Assembly (NCBI GenBank): GCA_015061775.1
Contig: SUVY01000007.1
Location: 1-64,000, forward strand
Reading direction: 5' to 3'
Origin: Lentisphaerota bacterium
Lineage (GTDB): Bacteria > Verrucomicrobiota > Lentisphaeria > Victivallales > Victivallaceae
DNA length: 64,000 bases
The notes under the pieces are model-generated. The model was given only the letters and a program-made list of their open reading frames with translations. It was not told where the DNA came from and did no database searches. The number at the start of each line of letters is the position of its first letter. Positions within the stretch are counted from its first letter, which is position 1. The translations under genes and the position numbers were made by a program. This document shows positions 33,583 to 42,718 of this stretch, piece by piece.

Positions 33583-36006
33583 ATGAAAAAGATCCTGTTG
33601 ATAATGCTCTGTGCCGCAGCATTGTTTTCTGTGATCCAGGCTGCTCCGAAGCGCAAAGCGCAGACTTATGAGAAGAACCGCCTTGAGTTGATCAAGCCGG
33701 TGAAAAAGGGAGTACTGCAGCTGCGTCCGACGTTCAACTCCTGCGGATTTTATTTCGGATCTTCCAAAGTGAAGTCTCCGGTTCTGGAGTACCGCAAGAG
33801 CGGAAGCGGAAAATGGCTCGCAGCTTTTACTCCTGTCCACTTCTTTGAGAATAAAAATACCGTGTCCGGGCTCGTGATGAATGAGTACCGCGGAAGTATC
33901 GTCAAGCTTGAAGAAAACACCTCCTATGATGTGCGGTTCAAAGACGGAAACAAAGTTTTGAAGCAGGGAAAATTCACCACCTGGAAAAGTAACGTTCCCA
34001 TCGCAAAAACAGTCTATATAGATACTGAAAACTTCAAAGCTCCCTATGTGATTTCTGCGAAGGGAACTCCCAACGGCTGGATACGCTATACCACCAAAAA
34101 CGGAAAAATTCTCAAAAACGATACTATCCAAAACACCATCGAGGTCAAAGACGCAGCTTACGTTCTCATCGACGATATGGTCATTCAGGGAACTGAAAAC
34201 AGCCGCAGCGTCATAACCATCACCAATTCCAAAAATGTCCGCGTGAGAAATTGCGACATATCCAAGTGGGGACGCGTTGGAGTTCCGAGATACGATTTTC
34301 TCGGTCAGTTCTATGTTTTCCCGAAAGACAAGAGCAAGATAGACTACAATCGTATGTACCGCTACCGCGTCAACTACGACGGAGCAATCGCTCTCAATCC
34401 GGGAACCAGCGAGACTGTGATCGAACGCTGCTACATCCATGATCCCTACGGCCGCGCGAACAGCTGGTATTACAGCCATCCTGCCGGACCTCAGGCAGTC
34501 ATGTGCAACAAGCCTGACCACAGCATAGTTATCCGCTACAACGACTTTATCGGCAGCGATCTGCACCGCTTCAACGACGCAGTCGAGAGCGCAGGAAACT
34601 TCCACAGCAACGGAGGTATCAACCGCGACGCCGACGTGTACGGAAACTTTATGATCTTCTGCAACGATGACTGCATTGAGCTCGACGGTGGACAGCAGAA
34701 CGTCCGTTGTTTCCAGAACCACTTTGAGGGAGCACTCTGCGGCGTATCCATTCAGGGCTGTATGACCAGTCCGGTGTATGTTTTTGAAAATATCTTCGGA
34801 GGTATCGGAGAAGAGTTCGGTATGACCAATGCCTCCATCAAGACCAGCGGAGGTATGGGAATTGCTCCTGTCTCATATATCTTCAACAACACCTTTGTCG
34901 GTCCGGGCAGTGCAATCAGTTTTAACGCCAATCTGAAGACAGATCTCAAGAACAACATCTTTGTCGATGCTCAGTACGTTGCAGGTTTCGAGCGCAACAA
35001 CGGAGGAGTCATCAAAAACAACTCTGTTGCCTGCAAAGACAATAAAGCGGTTGCGGGTATTGATAAAGTTGACTCAAAACTTGAGAATAAGGAGTTTGGA
35101 TTGTACGCTCCGGTTGACGTTCTCAAGGCTGAACGTATCGCCAACTTCTGTGAGGATACTTCCGCACGCGGAGCGATAGCCAAAGGCAGCAAAGAGCCGC
35201 TTCCTTACCGTCCGTTCCCGGTCGTTCTCGACCGCACCCGCATTGCCGGAGTTAAAGTCAAGGACGGTGCCGCAATGCCTGCTCAAGTCAAAATCACCGC
35301 GACTGTCGGAGGTAAAAACTTCAAATCCGCGTACACCATCCGCAAAAACGATGTCTTCGACTGGATCACGGTAACTCCTTCAAAAGGAGTCCTCAAATCC
35401 GGAGACAAGGTGACCTTTACCGTCAAATTCGATCCTGAAAAGATGAATGAACGCCGCATTTACCGCGGAGCCTTCAGTCTGCGTCTTGCCAACGGATTTT
35501 CACGTGTCGTCACCGTCTATGCCGATACAGACTTTGTCCAGCCGTTCAAACTTGAAAAAGCGGGAGAGACGGCAGTTTACATAGACCCTGTTCCTGCCAG
35601 GGCCTACCGCGTTAAAAACAACAAACCGTCAACCGTAACTCCGCGCGACAATCCGCTGGGAAGGGATGGAAAAGTAGTCATTCCGAGTTCCCGCAGCATC
35701 TATGAATACACCTTTGATGTTCCCAAAGACGGACGTTATTATGTGATGATCCACGGATGTATTCCCAAGTTCCGCACCACGATCTATGCGGCAGTAGATA
35801 ATGACAAAATGGAGCAGGCAATGCTTCAGGCAAAGCCCCACATGACCTGGATGCCGCTTGCACCGGCAGCAAGATTCGGTAACAGCAACCGTTACTATGA
35901 TTTGAAGAAAGGAACACACAAGCTCCGCATCAAAGCAGGAAAAAACACCTTTCACTTTGACGGAATCGTTGTGACCGATTCTCCCGGATCATTTGAGCCG
36001 CGTTAA
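33583..36006 (+). CDS. Secreted right-handed beta-helix protein (polysaccharide lyase/hydrolase-like), paralogue 1
   Basis: 807 residues. A signal peptide (KKILLIMLCAAALFSVIQAA) is followed by a fibronectin/Ig-like region to about 145. A right-handed parallel beta-helix covers about 145-510, with repeats such as VLIDDMVIQGTENS, VRVRNCDISKWG, VIRYNDFIGSD and DVYGNFMIFCNDDCIELDGG, the last resembling the Asp-Asp-Gly/Ile catalytic or metal site of polysaccharide lyases and epimerases. Residues about 560-640 look like a beta-sandwich. The C-terminus (YEYTFDVPKDGRYYVMIHG ... FHFDGIVVTDSPG) looks like a carbohydrate-binding module. The protein probably works outside the cell on a plant or host glycan; activity is unknown. 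A GAAAGGA site precedes ATG. Confidence 0.75.
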   Translation: MKKILLIMLCAAALFSVIQAAPKRKAQTYEKNRLELIKPVKKGVLQLRPTFNSCGFYFGSSKVKSPVLEYRKSGSGKWLAAFTPVHFFENKNTVSGLVMNEYRGSIVKLEENTSYDVRFKDGNKVLKQGKFTTWKSNVPIAKTVYIDTENFKAPYVISAKGTPNGWIRYTTKNGKILKNDTIQNTIEVKDAAYVLIDDMVIQGTENSRSVITITNSKNVRVRNCDISKWGRVGVPRYDFLGQFYVFPKDKSKIDYNRMYRYRVNYDGAIALNPGTSETVIERCYIHDPYGRANSWYYSHPAGPQAVMCNKPDHSIVIRYNDFIGSDLHRFNDAVESAGNFHSNGGINRDADVYGNFMIFCNDDCIELDGGQQNVRCFQNHFEGALCGVSIQGCMTSPVYVFENIFGGIGEEFGMTNASIKTSGGMGIAPVSYIFNNTFVGPGSAISFNANLKTDLKNNIFVDAQYVAGFERNNGGVIKNNSVACKDNKAVAGIDKVDSKLENKEFGLYAPVDVLKAERIANFCEDTSARGAIAKGSKEPLPYRPFPVVLDRTRIAGVKVKDGAAMPAQVKITATVGGKNFKSAYTIRKNDVFDWITVTPSKGVLKSGDKVTFTVKFDPEKMNERRIYRGAFSLRLANGFSRVVTVYADTDFVQPFKLEKAGETAVYIDPVPARAYRVKNNKPSTVTPRDNPLGRDGKVVIPSSRSIYEYTFDVPKDGRYYVMIHGCIPKFRTTIYAAVDNDKMEQAMLQAKPHMTWMPLAPAARFGNSNRYYDLKKGTHKLRIKAGKNTFHFDGIVVTDSPGSFEPR

Positions 36007-36026
36007 GTTTACCGGCAGCAAAACTC

Positions 36027-36067
36027 AGCGGAAGCAGCAGAAATCCTGTTGTTTCCGCTTTTTTTTG
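36027..36067 (+). terminator. Rho-independent terminator after beta-helix paralogue 1
   Basis: AGCGGAAGCAGCAG pairs with CTGTTGTTTCCGCT (two G-U pairs) around AAATC and runs into seven T residues. Confidence 0.92.
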
Positions 36068-36088
36068 TGTTTAAAATACTGAAATCGT

Positions 36089-36117
36089 TTGAAAACATCT
36101 GCTTGATGTGGTATTGT
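36089..36117 (+). promoter_or_regulatory. Promoter of beta-helix paralogue 2
   Basis: TTGAAA, 17-base spacer, TATTGT. It follows the preceding terminator and lies about 55 bases before the ATG at 36173, so the second paralogue is separately transcribed. Confidence 0.5.
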
Positions 36118-36172
36118 AAAACAACTTCATTTTGTGAGATGAGGCAACTTGAAAAAAGAAAGGAAAAGAGCA

Positions 36173-38647
36173 ATGTTAAAACGTTTTGCGCTTGTACTGC
36201 TTGCTGTATTCACAGTAATTGCAGTATGTCACGGAGCTAAACCCAAAAAACGCAGCCACATGGATAAAACCATGTCGGCACGTCAGAAAAAGATCGTAAA
36301 TTCACCGTTGGAAAAGAACCGTCTTGAGTTGATAAAGCCGGTCAAAAAAGGTGTGTTGCAGCTGCGTCCGACGTTCAACTCCTGCGGATTTTATTTCGGT
36401 TGTTCAAAGGTGAAGTCTCCGGTGCTTGAGTTTCGCAAGGCAGGAGAGACAGAATGGCAGCTTGCTCTTGCTCCGATCCACTATTTTGAGGATGGAAACA
36501 CCAAAACCGGACTTGTGATGAACGAGTACCGCGGAAGCATCGTCAAGCTCGATGAAAATACCGTCTATGAGATACGCTTCAAAGACGGCAGCAAGGTCTT
36601 GAAACAGGGAAAATTTACCACCTGGAAGAGCGATGTTCCTGTCGCAAAGACTATTTATATCGATCCCGCAAATTTCAAAGCTCCCTATACGATCTCTGCT
36701 AAGGGAACTCCCAAAGGCTGGATACGTTATGCGATAAAAGGAAACAAAAAACTTGCCGCCAACAGCAATACTCCGGTATTTGTGGTTAAAAATGCCGCGT
36801 ATGTCCTGATTGACGATATGACGATCACCAACGGCAAAGGAAGCCGCAGTGTCATAGATATCAGCAATTCGACCGGCGTCCGCGTCCGCAACTGCGATAT
36901 ATCCAAGTGGGGAAGAGTCGGAGTCGCGAAATACGATACTCCCAAAGGTGTTGGAATGTACTATATCAATGACTCCAAAGGAGTTCCCCGCGCGGTCAAC
37001 TACGATGGCGCAATCCAGATATTCAGCGGAAGCAAAGAGATCGTGGTCGAGCGTTGCTATATCCACGATCCTTACAGCCGGGCCAACAGCTGGTTTTACA
37101 GCCATCCGGCAGGACCTCAGGCTGTCATGTGCTACAAACCCGATCACAGCGTGGTCATCCGTTACAACGACTTTGTCGGCAGCGATGAACACCGTTTCAA
37201 CGATGCCGTTGAGAGCTCCGGAAACTTCCACAGCAACGGAGGTCTCAACCGTGACGCCGATGTGTACGGTAACTTCATGATCTACTGCAATGACGACAAT
37301 ATCGAGCTCGACGGAGGACAGCAGAATATGCGCTGCTTCTGGAACCGTTTTGAAGCCGCTCTCTGCGGAGTATCCGTCCAGGGATGCATGACCAGTCCGG
37401 TTTACGTATTCGAGAACCTCTTTGCCGGAATGTGCGGCGAGTTCGGAGAAGCCGGACAGACCATCAAAACCGGCGGCGGTAAACACGGAATCAACTCCTA
37501 CGCCTTTTTCTTCAACAACACTCTGGTTGACAAGGGCAGCGGTATTTCCATGATGCCGACGCTCAACAGCATTATCAAAAACAATGTGTTTACCCACACC
37601 CAGGGAATCAACAAAGCCTATATTTCTCCCCGTTCCAAATACGAAGCGAACTCTCTCAGCAGCAATTCCCGGAGCGGTTTCGGAGCCGGACGCGAGAAAT
37701 ATGATGCGAAATTTTCCAATGTCAAGACTGGAGACTTCACTCCTGTCGATACCGGCAAAGCCGTTGCCATCCCCAACTTCCTGCCCAACGGAGGTGACCG
37801 TGGAGCTTTCCAGAAAGAGAATACCATGAGTATCCCCTTCCGTCCTGTTCCGTTTGTGCTTGACACCAACAGGATCATCGACGTCAACGTCAAGGACGGC
37901 AATGCCGCTCCTGCCGAAGTCAAGGTGCTCTGCACCGTCGGCGGAGATAACTACCGCGCTGCGTATTCGATCCGCAAGAACGACGTCTTTGACTGGTTTG
38001 AAGTGACTCCTGCCAAAGGAATTCTCAAGTCCGGAGACAAAGTGACATTCACCGTCAGATTCAAGCCTGAAAAGATGAACAACCGCCGCAACTATCGTGG
38101 AGCGTTTCTCGTGCGTACTGCCGATGGATTTTCCAGAGTGGTTTCCATCTACGCCAAAACCGACTTTGTCCAGTCGTTCAAGCTCGAAAAAGCAGGAGAG
38201 AAGGCGATTTACATTGACGTTTTCAAAGGCAAAGCCTTCAACGCCAAGAAAAAAACTTCCACCAGTTTGAGTGTCAAAGATGACGCAATGGCAGAGGGAG
38301 GAAAGGTTGTTGTGCCGAGTTCCCGCAAGATCTATGAATATACTGTTGATGTTCCTGAGGACGGACGCTACTATTTCATGATCCACGGACGTGCCGCCAA
38401 GGATTCAGGAAATCCCCGCCTCAAAGTATCAGTCAACGACGCCAAGTTTGATATTTCCCGCCAGCAGACAGAATCTGATCGTATGACTTGGACGATGCTC
38501 ACTCCGGGCAGAGGATTCGGTCACATGAGTCAGCACTTTGATCTCAAAAAGGGAACGAACAAAGTGCGGATACAGAGTTCTACCGGAGTATTCCACTTCG
38601 ACGGATTGGTTCTCACCGATTCTCCCGGATCATTTGAGCCGCGGTAA
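36173..38647 (+). CDS. Secreted right-handed beta-helix protein, paralogue 2
   Basis: 824 residues from ATG at 36173, with AGGA nine bases upstream; the ORF track's TTG start adds eight lysine-rich residues. The signal peptide is LKRFALVLLAVFTVIAVCHG. From EKNRLELIKPVKKGVLQLRP on, it is collinear with paralogue 1 through all domains, including VLIDDMTI, YNDFVGSDEHRFNDAVE, CNDDNIELDGG and the FHFDGLVLTDSPGSFEPR end. The two differ most around residues 500-560 and in the C-terminal module, which is longer here. Same inferred role on an extracellular glycan, possibly with a different specificity. The pair points to a tandem duplication. Confidence 0.75.
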   Translation: MLKRFALVLLAVFTVIAVCHGAKPKKRSHMDKTMSARQKKIVNSPLEKNRLELIKPVKKGVLQLRPTFNSCGFYFGCSKVKSPVLEFRKAGETEWQLALAPIHYFEDGNTKTGLVMNEYRGSIVKLDENTVYEIRFKDGSKVLKQGKFTTWKSDVPVAKTIYIDPANFKAPYTISAKGTPKGWIRYAIKGNKKLAANSNTPVFVVKNAAYVLIDDMTITNGKGSRSVIDISNSTGVRVRNCDISKWGRVGVAKYDTPKGVGMYYINDSKGVPRAVNYDGAIQIFSGSKEIVVERCYIHDPYSRANSWFYSHPAGPQAVMCYKPDHSVVIRYNDFVGSDEHRFNDAVESSGNFHSNGGLNRDADVYGNFMIYCNDDNIELDGGQQNMRCFWNRFEAALCGVSVQGCMTSPVYVFENLFAGMCGEFGEAGQTIKTGGGKHGINSYAFFFNNTLVDKGSGISMMPTLNSIIKNNVFTHTQGINKAYISPRSKYEANSLSSNSRSGFGAGREKYDAKFSNVKTGDFTPVDTGKAVAIPNFLPNGGDRGAFQKENTMSIPFRPVPFVLDTNRIIDVNVKDGNAAPAEVKVLCTVGGDNYRAAYSIRKNDVFDWFEVTPAKGILKSGDKVTFTVRFKPEKMNNRRNYRGAFLVRTADGFSRVVSIYAKTDFVQSFKLEKAGEKAIYIDVFKGKAFNAKKKTSTSLSVKDDAMAEGGKVVVPSSRKIYEYTVDVPEDGRYYFMIHGRAAKDSGNPRLKVSVNDAKFDISRQQTESDRMTWTMLTPGRGFGHMSQHFDLKKGTNKVRIQSSTGVFHFDGLVLTDSPGSFEPR

Positions 38648-38665
38648 AATCAGTTGAGCATAAAG

Positions 38666-38708
38666 AGGCTGTTGCAAAACCTTCTGAATGTGAGCAATAG
38701 CCTTTTTT
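38666..38708 (+). terminator. Terminator with 155-bp repeat motif, probably bidirectional
   Basis: AGGCTGTTGC pairs with GCAATAGCCT (one G-U) and is followed by TTTTTT. On the plus strand it shares GGCTGTTGCAAAACCT and the end GCC-TTTTT-TATTG with the minus-strand terminator in the 155-bp repeats. On the other strand it can end the convergent transporter gene. Confidence 0.85.
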
Positions 38709-38738
38709 ATTGCCAGAAAGAGAGAGGAACAGCAGATT

Positions 38739-39650
38739 TTATTTTCCTGTGATGCGTCTGGAAAACGAGGCAAGGATCGCTCCGGAAACATTGTGCCAGA
38801 CGCTGAAAATCGCACCGGGCAGGGCGGAGGCAGCTCCGAAAAACTTTCCGGATATCGCTGCTGCCAGCCCGGAGTTTTGCATTCCTACTTCGATTGCTAT
38901 GGTAAGGGCTGTTGTTTTGTCACACTTCAATAAGCGTGCACAAATATATCCGAGGACAAGTCCGGCAGTATTGTGGATCATTACCGCAGTTATCGTCAGA
39001 GCTCCGCTTGAAAACAGCGTTTTTACGTTGAGGGAAACGATGATACCGATGACAAAGATGATCGAAACCACCGACAAGACAGGAGACACCTTGTTTATGA
39101 TATCGCGGTGCTTTCTCAATATCCGGTTGACCAGCACTCCTGCGGCGACCGGAATAGCTACGACAAAGACGATGCTTTTCAACATTTCAGCAGCCGGGAC
39201 ATCTACTGTTTTGCCGAGATACAGCGCGGATACCAGTGGAGTGATGAATATTCCTGCGGCGGTGGAACAGGCTGTCATGGTTATGGAGAGTGCGACATTT
39301 CCTCCGGCAAGATAGGTGATAACGTTGGAAGCCGTTCCGCCTGCGACACAGCCTACCATAACTACTCCGATAAAGAGTTCCCGCGGCAGCTGTAAAAGAG
39401 TTGATGTTACAAATGCGATTGCCGGCATAAGGGTAAATTGCAGGGCGATCCCGATGAGGACTGCCCGGGGATTTTTTGCCGCATTTACAAAATCACCGAC
39501 CGAGAGAGTTGCTCCCATTCCGAACATGATGAGGCCGAGCAGCGGAATTATCAGAAAGCCGAGATGCGACAGGGACGAGGGAAATATGCAGGCGAAAATC
39601 GAGAATAAGACCGCTCCTGCCGGAAAAATTTTAACAGCCAGTTTTGCCAT
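38739..39650 (-). CDS. BASS family sodium-dependent anion transporter
   Basis: 303 residues, almost entirely hydrophobic, consistent with about nine or ten membrane helices of the bile acid:sodium symporter family. GLIMFGMGATLSVGDF, GCVAGGTASNVITYLAGGNV and IAIEVGMQNSGLAAAIS are the family's discontinuous-helix and sodium-binding segments. Bacterial members take up organic anions such as pyruvate, pantoate or keto acids, not necessarily bile acids. It lies 50 bases behind a GntR regulator, with AGGAAG before the start. Regulation by that protein is likely. Substrate unknown. Confidence 0.88.
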   Translation of the reverse strand: MAKLAVKIFPAGAVLFSIFACIFPSSLSHLGFLIIPLLGLIMFGMGATLSVGDFVNAAKNPRAVLIGIALQFTLMPAIAFVTSTLLQLPRELFIGVVMVGCVAGGTASNVITYLAGGNVALSITMTACSTAAGIFITPLVSALYLGKTVDVPAAEMLKSIVFVVAIPVAAGVLVNRILRKHRDIINKVSPVLSVVSIIFVIGIIVSLNVKTLFSSGALTITAVMIHNTAGLVLGYICARLLKCDKTTALTIAIEVGMQNSGLAAAISGKFFGAASALPGAIFSVWHNVSGAILASFSRRITGK

Positions 39651-39700
39651 CAGATGTCTTCCTTTCTAACCAAGCAAAAGAAATAAATCGAGCAGGGAGA

Positions 39701-40792
39701 TCAGAGCGAGTCCCTTTTTATGACTCCAACATCGAGCAGTCCCGATGGGATTTCTCTGTTTTCGATTTTTGCCAGCAGCATATCAACGGCAATGCGGCTC
39801 AGAGAGGAAGAATCGACTTTTACCGTGGTGAGTGCTGGAACGGTGTACGAAGAGAACCCTATGCCTCCGAAACCGCAGACAGCAAAATCCCGCGGAATAC
39901 TGTACCCCAGGCGTACCAGGGAGCTCATAGTTTTGACTGCGGTGTAATCACAAGTTGCGATGATCGTTCCACCGACATTGCCAGGAACGGCTATACGTTT
40001 CACTGTTTCATGTATCAGGGGGTTATAGTCGCCGTGGATGTGGAAAAGCTGGTCAAAGATATCGTTTTTGATATTTTTGCTGTAATCAATATAGGTGAAA
40101 TCGACACCGGCTTTCTCCGCCGCACGGAAGAAACACTCTTTTTTCCAGCGGAATAGAGAAGTGCTTTCCTGACCGACAAAAAATATCGGACCGCTGCGTT
40201 TTACAGCAAGCTCGATCAGTCCGGTAAAACCTTTTTCCGCGTCCGGAGCTGCGACAGGCTGGCTGCACTCTTCCGGATTTCCGTCAACGTAGACGAGATT
40301 TGGAAATATATCGGATAGAAAATTGTATTTTCCGGAATCCATCTGGAAAGCTCCATCAACGATGACTCCATCGTATTTGAGCTTGGAAAACAGTTTTCTC
40401 GCTTCTGATTCAGTATGAAACTCCTTTGAAAACAGCGAGAAATCCAGCTCTCTCTCCCGGGTTGCCGCCTCAGCTCCGTAAATGATATCGCTGTAATAAC
40501 TGTCTGTGATATCGTATTGCAGAACGCGGGTATATAAGTTGAGCATTCCCAGGGTTCCGTGTATGATGCCTTTTCCGTTGCTTCGGACAAAAGTTCCTTT
40601 TCCCTGATGGCTTACAAGGATGTTTTCATCGACCATCATGCGGATAGCGCGGCGTACAGAGGTACGTGAGACTCCGAGTTTTTCGCAGAGCAGGTTTTCT
40701 GAGTAAATGGCGTCACCGACTTTGAGCGTTCCGGAGGCGATATTTTTCCTCAGGAACGCTGCGACCTGCTGATATATTTTGTCTTTAGCCAT
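39701..40792 (-). CDS. GntR-type HTH fused to LacI-type sensor, transcriptional regulator
   Basis: 363 residues. Residues about 5-70 are a GntR winged helix (YSENLLCEKLGVSRTSVRRAIRM). Residues about 75-355 resemble LacI-type periplasmic-binding-like effector domains (VDENILV linker, NLVYVDGNPEECSQP, DFAVCGFGGIGFSSYTVPAL). A GGAGG site lies seven bases before ATG. It is the second regulator of this fused type in the window and probably controls the transporter directly downstream. It follows truA by 28 bases, so it could also be the tail of the pyr transcript. Ligand unknown. Confidence 0.88.
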   Translation of the reverse strand: MAKDKIYQQVAAFLRKNIASGTLKVGDAIYSENLLCEKLGVSRTSVRRAIRMMVDENILVSHQGKGTFVRSNGKGIIHGTLGMLNLYTRVLQYDITDSYYSDIIYGAEAATRERELDFSLFSKEFHTESEARKLFSKLKYDGVIVDGAFQMDSGKYNFLSDIFPNLVYVDGNPEECSQPVAAPDAEKGFTGLIELAVKRSGPIFFVGQESTSLFRWKKECFFRAAEKAGVDFTYIDYSKNIKNDIFDQLFHIHGDYNPLIHETVKRIAVPGNVGGTIIATCDYTAVKTMSSLVRLGYSIPRDFAVCGFGGIGFSSYTVPALTTVKVDSSSLSRIAVDMLLAKIENREIPSGLLDVGVIKRDSL

Positions 40793-40820
40793 ATATTACC
40801 TCCGTGCAGCGTGTCATCTC

Positions 40821-41639
40821 TTAATGAAACGGAAGATGATCGAGCTTGAAGTTGTGCATCTCATCGTCATCGTAAAACACCTTCATCAGGAACAATCCCT
40901 GCGGAGGAGCTGTTTCCGGAGCATTTGTTCTGTCTTTTGACTCAAGGATACGGGTAACAGCATCGGGGGAGAGTTTTCCTGCTCCTGCGGCTTCGATGGT
41001 TCCCATAAGACAGCGGATCATTTTGTAGAGAAAGCCGTTTCCGACAAACGTGAGTGTGCAGTAGTCTCCGAAAAGCTGCTGATCTATACGGAATATGGTG
41101 CGGACGGCGTCGTCTATTTTGCTGCGTTCCACAACAAAGCTTGAGAAGTCGTGAGTTCCGACGAGCCTCTGGGCTGCGGCATTGAGGAGTTCAGGATCAA
41201 GCCTTCTCAGCGGACGCCAGCTGTAACGGTCGGAAAAAGGACTGCTGTCGCGCAGATTGAGAACGTAGGTGTAAGCTTTTCCCTTCGCGTCGTAGCGCGA
41301 GTGGAAATCAAACGGAACTTCGCGGATCGACATTACTTTTATATCTCCCGGAAGCTGGCGGTTGACCGCTCTCAACAGTTTGTCCGGCGCGATATCAGGA
41401 CGCTCCGGAGCAAGGAAACTTGCCACAAAGCCCAAAGCATGGACTCCGGCGTCGGTGCGGCTGCATCCGATGAGATGTATGGGCTGATCCATATACATAT
41501 AAGTCAAAATCTTCTGCAATACCCCCTGCACGGCGAGGCGGTGCGGCTGGATCTGCCATCCGCTGTAATTGGTTCCGTCGTATGCGATCTCAAGCACATA
41601 GCGGTGCAACGGGGTATATGAAGTCTCTTCTATGCTCAT
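40821..41639 (-). CDS. truA: tRNA pseudouridine synthase A
   Basis: 272 residues from ATG at 41639, which overlaps the hemW stop as ATGA; the ORF track starts ten codons earlier inside hemW. LEIAYDGTNYSGWQIQPH opens the first domain. GCSRTDAGVHALGFVASF contains the catalytic Asp in the RTDAGVHA motif. SRYDAKGKAYTYVLNL and FLYKMIRCLMGTI complete the family signature. It makes pseudouridine at positions 38-40 of tRNA anticodon arms. It is the last gene of a pyr-containing operon, a position without obvious functional logic. Confidence 0.95.
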   Translation of the reverse strand: MSIEETSYTPLHRYVLEIAYDGTNYSGWQIQPHRLAVQGVLQKILTYMYMDQPIHLIGCSRTDAGVHALGFVASFLAPERPDIAPDKLLRAVNRQLPGDIKVMSIREVPFDFHSRYDAKGKAYTYVLNLRDSSPFSDRYSWRPLRRLDPELLNAAAQRLVGTHDFSSFVVERSKIDDAVRTIFRIDQQLFGDYCTLTFVGNGFLYKMIRCLMGTIEAAGAGKLSPDAVTRILESKDRTNAPETAPPQGLFLMKVFYDDDEMHNFKLDHLPFH

Positions 41640-42718
41640 AAAATAACTCTTTCTGCGATATCGTTCCAATAGAGCAGACCATCTGGAGTAAGCCGTATAT
41701 TCTGCCCGTTTATAATATAGAACTTATCCGGCACACTTTCCATAGCTGAAGAGAAAATTTCGCTGATTTCGCGCCATGAAAGTCCGGAAAAACACCAATC
41801 CCGGCAGTTCCAGCCACGGACAGTTCTCAGATTGACCGCAAATATCTCGCGGCACCTTGCTTCCTGAGAGAGTTCATCTTTTTCTGCAGCCGCTCCGTTG
41901 AGCCATCCTGAGAGGTTTTCACAATTTATTGTGCGAGACACTCCGTCAAAGCCTGCTCCGGATGGACCGAACGCTGCGAGTTTGCCGCCCTTCCAGACAT
42001 TGATATTGTGACGGCACTCTGCTCCCGGAAGTGCGTAATTCGATATTTCGTAACGTTCGATGCCGTATTTTTTTAAAGTTTTTTCTGCATCGTGATACAT
42101 TCCGACCGCTATTTCATCGTCGATTATGAAGGTGCTGCCGAGCAGACTCTGCTCTTCAGGAGTAAGACTGTAACACGAGACATGATCGACTCCGCATGAA
42201 GCGACGGTTTCAAGATCGTTGAGCCATTGAGATCGCGTCTGACCGGGAATTCCGTATATCAGATCGCAGTTGAAATGCTTTATCGACGATTGCTGGATCA
42301 GCGATATCGCGTTTGAAAGGGCTTGGCTGCTGCAGTTTCTTCCGAGTGTCCGGCGCAGCGCGGGATCAAAGCTCTGGACTCCGAGACTTATGCGGGTGAC
42401 GTATTGTTCAAGCAGCTGTATCTTGCGGTTGTCGAGAGTTTCAGGATTGCTCTCAATGGTGATCTCACATCCGGAAACAGGGGATAGAAAACGCATTACA
42501 GCGTCCAAAAGACGTTCAAGCTGAGATGCGTCAGGAAGCGTTGGAGTTCCGCCTCCGATATACACCGTCTCAGCCTTGATGTCCGGATGTTTTTCCATAT
42601 CGCAGATCACCTTGTCGAGCCAGCTTGAAATCAGCTCTTCGGATGCTCCAGGTTCGGAGTAAAACGCGCAGTAGCCGCATTTGCTTCTGCAGAATGGAAC
42701 GTGTATGTAGCAGTTCAC
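41636..42718 (-). CDS. hemW: Radical SAM heme chaperone HemW
   Basis: 360 residues. HVPFCRSKCGYCAFY has the CX3CX2C ligand set for the 4Fe-4S cluster, C10, C14 and C17. VYIGGGTPTLPDASQLERLL, ITIESNPETLD, RISLGVQSFDPALRRTLGR and DLIYGIPGQTRSQWLNDL are the family's SAM-binding segments. Formerly called an oxygen-independent coproporphyrinogen oxidase; lack of the extra HemN N-terminal cysteine supports HemW, which delivers heme. It overlaps the upstream M20 gene and downstream truA by four bases each. Confidence 0.93.
   Translation of the reverse strand: MNCYIHVPFCRSKCGYCAFYSEPGASEELISSWLDKVICDMEKHPDIKAETVYIGGGTPTLPDASQLERLLDAVMRFLSPVSGCEITIESNPETLDNRKIQLLEQYVTRISLGVQSFDPALRRTLGRNCSSQALSNAISLIQQSSIKHFNCDLIYGIPGQTRSQWLNDLETVASCGVDHVSCYSLTPEEQSLLGSTFIIDDEIAVGMYHDAEKTLKKYGIERYEISNYALPGAECRHNINVWKGGKLAAFGPSGAGFDGVSRTINCENLSGWLNGAAAEKDELSQEARCREIFAVNLRTVRGWNCRDWCFSGLSWREISEIFSSAMESVPDKFYIINGQNIRLTPDGLLYWNDIAERVIL

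Noticed and set aside
36404-38386. 660-residue minus-strand ORF
   Set aside because: It is antisense to the second beta-helix gene, and its composition is that of a shadow ORF.
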